9,845 nucleotides of DNA from Coriobacteriia bacterium (GTDB lineage Bacteria; Actinomycetota; Coriobacteriia; Anaerosomatales; PALSA-660). The position numbers and the translations under genes are program-made. This document shows positions 1 to 5,645 of this stretch, one piece after another. The stretch's first letter is position 1; each line of letters begins with the position of its first letter. A model generated the notes under the pieces. That model did not search any database. It had not been told where the DNA came from and saw nothing but the letters and a program-made list of their open reading frames with translations. The DNA lies in contig PKWR01000038.1 of the NCBI GenBank assembly GCA_003133285.1, forward strand, positions 1-9,845, given 5' to 3'.

Positions 1-953
1 GCGAGGGCCTTCTTGAAGCTGTCGATGATCGTCGGAGCCGACCTGACGAGTGAGATGAAGCCACCTGCCGCGACGGCGCCGGCGCCCACGTAGCGGATGT
101 ACTTGGACCAGATGTCGAAGGCACCCATCTCTGCGATCGGCACGGTGGAGGGGAAGATCGGGTGGGCTATGCCGGACCCGAAGAACTTGATGAGCGGGAT
201 GAGCGCGAGCCAGGCGACCAGGCCGCCCGCGAACATCAGCGAAGACGTCTTCGTCCCGACGATGAAGCCGACACCCATGAGAGAGGCGAGCGTGTCCACG
301 CCGATGATCGTCCCCTGATAGGACGTGATGGTGTAGGAGGCGTTCTCGCCCCAGAACATGAACCCGCCGGAGAGCAGCTTGTAGATGCCTCCGACGCCCA
401 TGCCGAGGAGGACGGTGCGGAAGCCGGTGCCGCCCTCACTGCCGGTGACGAGGACCTCGGCTGCGGCCATGGACTCGGGGTAGATGAGCGTGCCATGCTC
501 CTCCACGATGAGGTAGCGCCTCACGGGCGTGATGAAGAACACACCCATGAGACCGCCGATGACCGTGACGATGACGATCGTGGTGACACTGAGTCCGAAG
601 CCGAGCAGGATCAGCGCCGGAAGCACGAAGATGATGCCGCCCGCGATGGACTCGCCCATCGCGGACAGGGAGGCGACCACGTTCGCCTCCAGGATGTTGT
701 TCCTCCTGAACAGCCCCTTCAGGAGGCCGGTCGCCAGGATCGCGCCCGGGATGCCCGCGGAGATCGTGATGCCTACCTTGAGTCCGAGATAGGTGTTCGC
801 CGCGGCGAAGATGAGCGCGAAGAGCACGCCCATGATGATCGAGTATCCGGTGAGTTCAGGCATCGCCTCCGTCGTCGGGATGTAAGGCACGTAGTCCTCG
901 CCCTTACATCCCTCATATGCCAGTTTGGAAAGCCCCGTGTTTCTCTTGTCCAC
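1..953 (-). CDS. OPT family oligopeptide transporter, N-terminal part (3' end outside window)
   Basis: A polytopic inner-membrane transporter of the OPT family, expected to import oligopeptides with cation coupling. The 317 visible codons read DKRNTGLSKLAYEGCKGEDY, then a YVPYIP segment, and then a first membrane helix running into the family hallmark NTYLGLKVG (residues 53-61) followed by TISAGIP. Next come NNILEANVV, a GESIAGGIIFVLPALILLG helix, and PESMAAAEVL, which matches the usual PEGxACAEVL motif. Hydrophobic helices alternate with short loops to the window edge. Prokaryotic members are usually about 550-690 residues, so roughly half is missing. The start is GTG at 953, chosen because AGGAGGTG lies 4 nt upstream and the Lys/Glu-rich N-terminus follows at once. 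It begins 13 bp after the pepD stop, so the two are almost certainly cotranscribed. The exact substrate cannot be read from sequence; metal-chelate (YSL-like) transport is an alternative within the same family. Confidence 0.92.
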   Translation of the reverse strand, partial: MDKRNTGLSKLAYEGCKGEDYVPYIPTTEAMPELTGYSIIMGVLFALIFAAANTYLGLKVGITISAGIPGAILATGLLKGLFRRNNILEANVVASLSAMGESIAGGIIFVLPALILLGFGLSVTTIVIVTVIGGLMGVFFITPVRRYLIVEEHGTLIYPESMAAAEVLVTGSEGGTGFRTVLLGMGVGGIYKLLSGGFMFWGENASYTITSYQGTIIGVDTLASLMGVGFIVGTKTSSLMFAGGLVAWLALIPLIKFFGSGIAHPIFPSTVPIAEMGAFDIWSKYIRYVGAGAVAAGGFISLVRSAPTIIDSFKKAL

Positions 954-957
954 CCTG

Positions 958-965
958 CACCTCCT
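958..965 (-). promoter_or_regulatory. Strong ribosome binding site fixing the GTG start of the OPT gene
   Basis: On the minus strand AGGAGGTG sits just after the pepD TAG stop and 4 nt before GTG at 953 (6 nt if counted from AGGAGG). A nearly full anti-SD match in the 13-bp gap supports this start and continuous pepD-to-transporter translation. Confidence 0.75.
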
Positions 966-966
966 G

Positions 967-2406
967 CTACTTGGATTTCGCGAGCACAGATGTAAGGAAT
1001 GCCCACGTGTTGGCGACCGAGCTGATGCTGAGACGCTCCTGAGGGGTGTGCACGTCGTAGAGGTTCGGTCCGAAGCTGATCATGTCCGTCTCCGGCAGCT
1101 TCTCTCTGAGCAGGCCGCATTCGAGTCCGGCGTGGATGGCCTGGACCTGCGCATCTTCGCCGGAGAGCTCCTTGTAGACGCTGACGCAGAGCTCCCTGAT
1201 CTTGGAGTCGGGCTCGTACTGCCAAGCGGGGTATTCGCCGGTCCTGGTGCTCTTCGCGCCGACCAGCCCCGCCAGGGCCTCGATCCTGCGGGTGAGGTAG
1301 TCCCTGATCGAGTCGACGCAGCTCCGCGCGGAGATCGTCAGCGTGATCGACTCGCCCGACTGCTTGAGGACACCGAGGTTCACGCTGCTCTGCACGAGGC
1401 CCGCGAGGTCGCTGCTCATCGACTGGACGCCATGAGGGGCGACGAGGAGGAAGTCGATGAGCTTGCCCGTGGAGACGCTGTCGAGCTGCCGCGCGACCTT
1501 GTCGGCCGGCGCGACGGTGACCTCGAGGTCCGGGTCTTCGACGACGAACTCCTTCTGCAGGTCCTTGGAGAGACGGCCCACGATGGTCTTGATCTTCCCG
1601 AGGACGGCGGCGTCCGCCGTGACGGTCGCTTGCGCGTCCCGTGCGATCGCGTTGGACTTCGTCCCGCCCGAGATCGCGGCGAGATTGAATCCGCCCGCCG
1701 CCCGTGCGGCGTCGAGCAACCGCCCCAGGAGCTTGATCGCGTTCGCCCTCTGCTTGACGATCTCCATGCCCGAGTGACCGCCCTTGAGGCCTGAGACCTC
1801 GATGAGCAGCGCGCCGTGCGTGGCCTTCTCCCAATGGGTGTCGAACTCGCTCACGAGGTCCACTCCGCCGGCACAGCTCACAAAGAGGACGCCTTCGTTC
1901 TCGGCGTCCACGTTGAGCAGCGTCTTCCCGGTGAGGCGGTCCGCCTTGAGGGCATGGGCACCGTGCATTCCGGTCTCTTCACTCGTCGTGACGAGGAGCT
2001 CGATCGGCGGGTGGGGGATGTCGGTACTGTCGAGGATGGCCAGCGCGTAGGCCACGGCGATGCCGTTGTCAGCCCCGAGCGTCGTGCCGTCCGCACGCAC
2101 GAAGTCGCCCTCGATCCTCAGGGAGAGCGGGTCCTTCGAGAAGTCGTGACGGGACCCCTTGGACTTCTCGCAGACCATGTCCATGTGTCCCTGGATGATC
2201 ACGGCGGGAGACTTCTCATATCCCGCCGTCCCGGGCTTCTTCATGATCACGTTCAGCGCTTTGTCCTGGAAGACCTCGAGCCTCCGCTCTTTGGCGAAGG
2301 CGACCAGGTAGTCGCTCACCTGTTTCTCGTTGCCCGAGCACCGGGGGATCTTGGTGAGTTCCTCGAAGAAGTGGAATACGGGCTTCGGATCCAGGTTCTC
2401 CAACAT
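967..2406 (-). CDS. pepD: Aminoacyl-histidine dipeptidase (Xaa-His dipeptidase, peptidase family M20C)
   Basis: A cytosolic two-metal peptidase that hydrolyses dipeptides, classically Xaa-His such as carnosine. At 479 aa it is the normal family length. All expected active-site residues are visible: H74 in GHMDMV (zinc ligand) with D76, D113 in LGADNGIA (bridging Asp), E143 and E144 in SEETGMHGA (general base and ligand), D167 in NVDAEN, and H453 in YDVHTPQERLSI. Their spacing matches that known for PepD of Vibrio and E. coli. The lid/dimerisation region lies between about 200 and 385 and includes GLKGGHSGMEI. The start is ATG at 2406 with GGAGG 7 nt upstream. It is first in an operon with the OPT transporter, which suggests imported peptides are cleaved here. 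No signal peptide is present. Function is well supported; exact dipeptide preference is not. Confidence 0.96.
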   Translation of the reverse strand: MLENLDPKPVFHFFEELTKIPRCSGNEKQVSDYLVAFAKERRLEVFQDKALNVIMKKPGTAGYEKSPAVIIQGHMDMVCEKSKGSRHDFSKDPLSLRIEGDFVRADGTTLGADNGIAVAYALAILDSTDIPHPPIELLVTTSEETGMHGAHALKADRLTGKTLLNVDAENEGVLFVSCAGGVDLVSEFDTHWEKATHGALLIEVSGLKGGHSGMEIVKQRANAIKLLGRLLDAARAAGGFNLAAISGGTKSNAIARDAQATVTADAAVLGKIKTIVGRLSKDLQKEFVVEDPDLEVTVAPADKVARQLDSVSTGKLIDFLLVAPHGVQSMSSDLAGLVQSSVNLGVLKQSGESITLTISARSCVDSIRDYLTRRIEALAGLVGAKSTRTGEYPAWQYEPDSKIRELCVSVYKELSGEDAQVQAIHAGLECGLLREKLPETDMISFGPNLYDVHTPQERLSISSVANTWAFLTSVLAKSK

Positions 2407-2546
2407 CGGACCGCCTCCAGACAGCGCGCCAAGACAAGGGCGTGCAAGACACGAGTGACCGATGACCGAGTCTACTCGTTACCTATCGATACCCGTTTGA
2501 CGAACGGTACGCACGAGTCCTCAGCGCTTCGGGTCGAAGTGCGTAC
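2407..2546. promoter_or_regulatory. Divergent intergenic region between pepD and the cytochrome gene, repeat-dense
   Basis: This 140-bp gap must hold the 5' signals of both flanking genes and is visibly less GC-rich than the coding DNA near 2470-2510. It contains CAAGACA twice (2430-2436, 2445-2451), GACCGA twice (2457-2462, 2464-2469), ACGAGT at 2451-2456 and 2513-2518 with its complement ACTCGT at 2474-2479, and the palindrome TATCGATA (2484-2491). TTGACG at 2497-2502 resembles a plus-strand -35 box, but no -10 sits at proper spacing. On the minus strand TAGACT (2474-2469) is a weak -10 candidate. I see no confident promoter; the repeats could be operator sites. Confidence 0.35.
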
Positions 2547-3122
2547 ATGCCGGCCACCCCGGAGGCAAGACCCCCGCCGGTGTGTCTGGGCGCGCTCGTC
2601 ATGGTGGTCGCCGCCGCATGCTCGGGCGCGGGCACGTCCGGTGGGACCACGGGCACGGGCATGATGGGCAGCGGCGCATCGACCGGAACCCAAGGCGGAG
2701 GTTCGGGAAGTGGTCCGGGTACCGGCATGATGGGCGGCGGCTCGGGTGCGACCAGCTACTCGTCCATCGGCCAGCGCATCTGGCTGACGGGCGTGGGAAG
2801 CGACGGTCGCGAGATCGCGCGGTCCGCTCCGCGCGTATCTCTTGGCGCACTCATGATGGGCGGCGGCGGATGCGGGTCGTGTCACGGCGCCGACGGCCGG
2901 GGCGGCACGATCAGGATGATGACCGGGACCGCCATCGTGGCGCCCGATGTCACCTACGCCGCTCTCATCAAGGCCGGCTTCACAGACTCGACCATCCGGA
3001 AGGCCATCCGGGACGGGCTGGACGAGAGCGGGAAGCCGCTCAAGGACGCGATGCCCCGCTGGCAGATGAGCGACACGGACCTGGACGCCACCATCGCCTA
3101 CCTGAAGGTACTGGGCTCCTGA
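2547..3122 (+). CDS. Lipoprotein-type monoheme c-type cytochrome with Gly/Met-rich linker
   Basis: A small exported electron-transfer protein of 191 aa. Residues 12-24 form a hydrophobic stretch ending in a lipobox-like A-A-A-C (C25), after which a Gly/Ser/Thr linker begins, so lipid anchoring outside the membrane is likely. The heme site is C109-G-S-C112-H113, followed by GADGRGG. M169 in DAMPRW is the probable distal ligand (M174 is an alternative), and the closing helix SDTDLDATIAYLKVL is typical of class I cytochrome c. The linker holds GTGMMGSG and GTGMMGGGSG, and a third MMGGGG directly precedes the heme motif. ATG 2547 has no clear SD. An in-frame GTG at 2580 has GGAGG 14 nt upstream but would remove the only basic residue (R8) before the hydrophobic core. 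It is transcribed away from pepD and convergent with the UPF0210 gene. The redox partner is unknown; no oxidase or reductase gene is nearby. Confidence 0.87.
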   Translation: MPATPEARPPPVCLGALVMVVAAACSGAGTSGGTTGTGMMGSGASTGTQGGGSGSGPGTGMMGGGSGATSYSSIGQRIWLTGVGSDGREIARSAPRVSLGALMMGGGGCGSCHGADGRGGTIRMMTGTAIVAPDVTYAALIKAGFTDSTIRKAIRDGLDESGKPLKDAMPRWQMSDTDLDATIAYLKVLGS

Positions 3123-3145
3123 CGGGGTCGGCCGGTGCAGCGCCA

Positions 3146-3166
3146 CGACGCCGCGATCCGGCGTCG
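3146..3166. terminator. Hairpin between convergent cytochrome and UPF0210 genes, possible bidirectional terminator
   Basis: CGACGCCG (3146-3153) and CGGCGTCG (3159-3166) form a perfect 8-bp GC-rich stem around the loop CGATC. It fills the 44-bp gap between two convergent stop codons and abuts the UPF0210 stop (3167-3169). On the plus strand it is followed by CTAGTTCTTC, only weakly T-rich. On the minus strand there is no T-tract. It is a plausible terminator by position and symmetry, without the canonical U-run. Confidence 0.5.
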
Positions 3167-4531
3167 CTAGTTCTTCAGGCCTCCGAGCGGTGCGGGCACG
3201 CGGCCGCCGCGGCGTGCCAGGCGTGTCCCGGCCCAGCCGTTGACCGACATGATCGGCGCGGAGCCGAGCAGGCCGCCGAACTCGACCTCGTCGCCGACCG
3301 TCTTGCCCGGGACGGGGATGAGTCGCGCGGCCGTCGTCTTGGTGTTCGCGACGCCGATGGCGCACGCGTCGCCGACCACGCCGGCGATGGTCTCGGCGGG
3401 CGTGTCTCCCGGGATCGCGATCATGTCGAGCCCCACCGAGCACACCGACATCATCGCCTCGAGCTTCTCGAGGGTGAGCGCGCCGTCGCGGACGGCGCGG
3501 ACCATGTTCGCGTCCTCGGACACGGGGATGAACGCGCCCGACAGGCCGCCGGCGCGCGACGTGCCCATCGCGCCGCCCTTCTTGACCGCGTCGTTGAGCA
3601 GCGCCAACGCCATGGTGGTGCCGGGGCCGCCGCAGCGCTCGACGCCGATCGCCTCGAGGATCGCGGCGACGCTGTCGCCCTCGGCGGGCGTCGGCGCGAG
3701 CGAGAGGTCGACGATGCCGAAGGTGACGCCGAGCCGGCGCGCCGCCTCGCGCGCGACCAGCTCGCCCATGCGCGTGATCTTGAACGCGGTCGCCTTGATC
3801 GCCTCGGCCACCTCGGTGAGGTCGGCGTCGGGTGACAGGGACTCGACCACGGCGCGTACGGCGCCCGGGCCGGAGATGCCCACGTTGATGACCTCGTCGG
3901 GCTCGCCCGAGCCGTGGACCGCGCCTGCCATGAAGGGGTTGTCCTCGACCATGTTGCAGAACACGACGAGCTTGGCGCACGCGATGGCGTCGCGGTCGGA
4001 GGTGGCAGCGGCGCAGGCCTTGATGGTGTGCGCCATCAGCAGGACCGCGTCCCAGTTGATGCCGGCGCGCGTGGTCGCGACGTTCACGGACGCGCAGACG
4101 CGCTGTGTGGCGGCCAGCGCTGCCGGGATCGAGTCGATGAGCCGCCGGTCGGCCTCGCCGATGCCCTTGTGGACCAGCGCGGAGAAGCCGCCGACGAAGT
4201 CGACGCCCACCTCGGCGCCCGCGCGGTCGAGCGCGATGGCGATGGGGGAGACGTCGCGGGCGCCGCACGAGGCGATGAGCTCCGCGACCGGTGTGACCGA
4301 GATGCGCTTGTTCACGATCGGGATGCCGTATTCGCGTGAGATGGCGTCGGCCACGGGCACGAGGCGCCCTGCGGCGGTCGTCACCCGGTCGTAGACGCGC
4401 CGCGCGATCTCGTCGATGTCGTCGGCTGCGCATGCGCGCAGCGACAGCCCCAGCGTCACGGTGCGGACGTCGAGATGGTGGCGGGAGATCATCTCCAGCG
4501 TCTCGGCGATCTCCTCGGGTTCGATGCGCAT
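3167..4531 (-). CDS. UPF0210 / DUF711 (PFL-like) family protein
   Basis: A conserved cytosolic protein of unproven function; databases often name the family 'PFL family protein', after a resemblance to the pyruvate formate-lyase fold. The 454 aa match the usual family length (about 450). Recognisable conserved blocks are NKRISVTPV (74-82), DFVGGFSALVHKG (111-123), NVATTRAGIN (150-159), NMVEDNPFMAGAVHG (193-207), INVGISGPGAV (215-225), GGPGTTMALALLNDAVKKGG (301-320), GGLSGAFIPVSED (328-340) and GLDMIAIPGDTPAETI (367-382). The start is ATG at 4531, with GAGGAG 6 nt upstream overlapping the stop codon of the ACT gene, which implies translational coupling. The ACT-UPF0210 pairing recurs in many bacteria, which suggests that the ACT protein acts on it. 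I see no obvious catalytic signature beyond family motifs, so no reaction is assigned. Confidence 0.95.
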   Translation of the reverse strand: MRIEPEEIAETLEMISRHHLDVRTVTLGLSLRACAADDIDEIARRVYDRVTTAAGRLVPVADAISREYGIPIVNKRISVTPVAELIASCGARDVSPIAIALDRAGAEVGVDFVGGFSALVHKGIGEADRRLIDSIPAALAATQRVCASVNVATTRAGINWDAVLLMAHTIKACAAATSDRDAIACAKLVVFCNMVEDNPFMAGAVHGSGEPDEVINVGISGPGAVRAVVESLSPDADLTEVAEAIKATAFKITRMGELVAREAARRLGVTFGIVDLSLAPTPAEGDSVAAILEAIGVERCGGPGTTMALALLNDAVKKGGAMGTSRAGGLSGAFIPVSEDANMVRAVRDGALTLEKLEAMMSVCSVGLDMIAIPGDTPAETIAGVVGDACAIGVANTKTTAARLIPVPGKTVGDEVEFGGLLGSAPIMSVNGWAGTRLARRGGRVPAPLGGLKN

Positions 4532-4542
4532 GTGGCGCTCCT

Positions 4543-4818
4543 CTAGATGCGGTGCATGGCGCGGAAGACGTCCTCGCGCTGCAGCGTGATCTGCAGGCCG
4601 AGCTCGTCGCCGACCGTGGCGAGCTCGGCCTGGACCCGGTCGAAGGGACAGGCCTCCTCGTCGACGGTCACGAGCATCGTCATCGAGAAGATGCCGGTGA
4701 TGATCGTTTGGCGGATGTCCTCGATGTTGGCGCCGTTGGCCGCCAGCGCCGCGCTCACGGCGGCGACGATGCCGACGCGGTCCTCGCCCAGCACCGAAAG
4801 GATCGCTGGTGTCTTCAT
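4543..4818 (-). CDS. ACT domain-containing protein (UPF0237 type)
   Basis: A 91-aa stand-alone ACT domain, a fold that commonly binds amino acids or related small ligands as a dimer. The N-terminus AILSVLGEDRVGIVAAVSAA (residues 5-24) is the typical first strand and helix, with the G-x-DR-x-GI turn that forms the ligand site. ANIEDIRQTIITGIFSMTML (30-49) matches the UPF0237 pattern (NI-D--Q-ii-g-F-M), and GDELGLQITLQREDVFRAMHRI closes the domain. It resembles GcvR-like regulators but lacks a second ACT repeat. The start is ATG at 4818 with GAGGGAG 5 nt upstream, 17 bp after the preceding gene. Its stop lies inside the SD of the UPF0210 gene, so the two should be made in a fixed ratio. The likely role is a sensing or regulatory partner of UPF0210; the ligand is unknown. 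Confidence 0.95.
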   Translation of the reverse strand: MKTPAILSVLGEDRVGIVAAVSAALAANGANIEDIRQTIITGIFSMTMLVTVDEEACPFDRVQAELATVGDELGLQITLQREDVFRAMHRI

Positions 4819-4835
4819 GATCGCTCCCTCGTTCG

Positions 4836-5321
4836 TCAGCTTCCGGCCTTGCCGGTGATGCTCTCGATGTCCAGACGCGCGATGAACATGCGCTCCCAGT
4901 GTTTCTGCCCGTCCAGCTTGTAGCGCGACCACAGCGGGTCGGAATCGCCCTCGAGGGCGCCGATGAGCGCACGCATGCCCGCGCGCGCCTCCTCCGGGTC
5001 GGTGAGCACGCGCATCGTCCCGGTCATCACGACCGACTCGTAGCGGTGCTTGCACTTTCCCTCGACGTACCCGCCGTCGACGACCACCGTAGCGCACACG
5101 CGCGCGTCGGCCGCGAGCGCGTCGAGCTTGCGACCGGCGCGCGCCATGTGGAAGAACAGCGCGTCAGCCGCCTCGTCCCACCCGTAGGAGAGCGTCACGA
5201 GGTACGGCTCGCCGTCGTGCACCATGGCGACGGTCGCGTACTTCCCGCGACGCAGGATGCCGGCGAGCGCGGCGGGGTCGGTGAGCTCGCGGTCGGCGCG
5301 CAGGACGTGGTATCGCGACAT
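4836..5321 (-). CDS. Pyridoxamine 5'-phosphate oxidase-like FMN-binding protein (NimA-like)
   Basis: A 161-aa split-barrel flavin-binding protein of the PNPOx-like superfamily, close in layout to flavin-nucleotide-binding/NimA-type proteins. Typical features are the N-terminal DRELTD (10-15), a barrel strand KYATVAMVHDGEPYLVTLSY (27-46), and LFFHMARAGRKLD (55-67), where the His and basic residues usually contact FMN phosphate. RYESVVMTGTMRVLTDPEEA (93-112) follows, with the C-terminal ARLDIESITGK (148-158) common in the family. ATG 5321 is preferred over an in-frame ATG 51 bp upstream because GAGGAGG lies 8 nt before it and family similarity begins there. It leads an operon with the ACT and UPF0210 genes. 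Possible roles range from flavin reductase to nitro-compound reduction or heme-related chemistry; the sequence does not decide. Confidence 0.9.
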   Translation of the reverse strand: MSRYHVLRADRELTDPAALAGILRRGKYATVAMVHDGEPYLVTLSYGWDEAADALFFHMARAGRKLDALAADARVCATVVVDGGYVEGKCKHRYESVVMTGTMRVLTDPEEARAGMRALIGALEGDSDPLWSRYKLDGQKHWERMFIARLDIESITGKAGS

Positions 5322-5371
5322 GTGCTCGGCCTCCTCGTGGGGCTGCGGTACGCGGCGGGCGCGGCAGAACA

Positions 5372-5377
5372 TACAAT
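5372..5377 (+). promoter_or_regulatory. -10 promoter element TACAAT upstream of the DUF951 gene
   Basis: TACAAT matches five of six bases of the sigma-70 consensus in an otherwise very GC-rich context, about 40 bp before the DUF951 start. No good -35 is seen at 16-18 bp upstream. The overlapping complement TATTGT could serve the divergent PNPOx-like operon, so the site may work in both directions. Confidence 0.45.
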
Positions 5378-5381
5378 AGGT

Positions 5382-5391
5382 GTCTGCAGAC
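5382..5391. promoter_or_regulatory. Perfect 10-bp palindrome GTCTGCAGAC, candidate operator
   Basis: GTCTGCAGAC lies 4 bp after the TACAAT box, where the plus-strand start of transcription would fall. It also sits upstream of the divergent operon. A dimeric regulator bound here could affect both promoters. Symmetry beyond the core is poor (one match in the next three positions). Confidence 0.35.
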
Positions 5392-5416
5392 TACCGCACC
5401 GGCAGGAAGAGGCGTC

Positions 5417-5638
5417 GTGGCCGTTCCCATCACTCCCGTGAAGGTCGGCGACGTCGTGCGGCTCAAGAAGCCTCACGCCTGCGGGACGAACGAGTGGGAG
5501 GTCACGAAACTCGGGATGGACATCGGGCTCGACTGCGTCGGCTGCCGGCGCAAGGTGAGGCTGCTGCGCGCCGAGTTCGACCGGCGCTTCCGCGGGTTCG
5601 TGCGTCGGGCCGACGCCGGGAGCGCACCGACCGCATAG
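5417..5638 (+). CDS. DUF951 family protein, putative zinc-binding small protein
   Basis: A 73-aa member of the DUF951 family, recognised from VGDVVRLKKPHACGTNEWEV (residues 10-29), which matches the family pattern G-D-V-x-L-K-K-P-H-x-C-G-x-N-x-W. H20 and C22 with C40-x2-C43 (in LDCVGCRRKV) give a plausible four-ligand zinc site, and the basic R/K-rich surface would suit nucleic-acid binding. Its function has not been established, to my knowledge. The start is GTG at 5417 preceded by GGAAGAGG. The C-terminal tail after about residue 58 (FRGFVRRADAGSAPTA) extends beyond the conserved core. It is divergent from the PNPOx-like operon and its stop lies 7 bp from that of the convergent LytM-like gene. 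Confidence 0.93.
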   Translation: MAVPITPVKVGDVVRLKKPHACGTNEWEVTKLGMDIGLDCVGCRRKVRLLRAEFDRRFRGFVRRADAGSAPTA

Positions 5639-5645
5639 CTGCGCG

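Noticed and set aside
162..995. Plus-strand open frame opposite the OPT transporter
   Set aside because: The highly charged product mirrors membrane-helix codons on the other strand, and the minus strand reads a clear OPT protein.
2472..4433. Very long open frame on the minus strand overlapping the cytochrome and UPF0210 genes
   Set aside because: It is an out-of-frame reading of GC-rich DNA, giving an Arg/His/Gly-rich protein with no family motif. The true genes on both strands carry clear motifs and RBSs.
5322..5372. In-frame upstream ATG giving a 17-residue extension of the PNPOx-like protein
   Set aside because: The extension (RARRVPQPHEEAEH) is not family-like and has no good SD; GAGGAGG sits correctly before ATG 5321.
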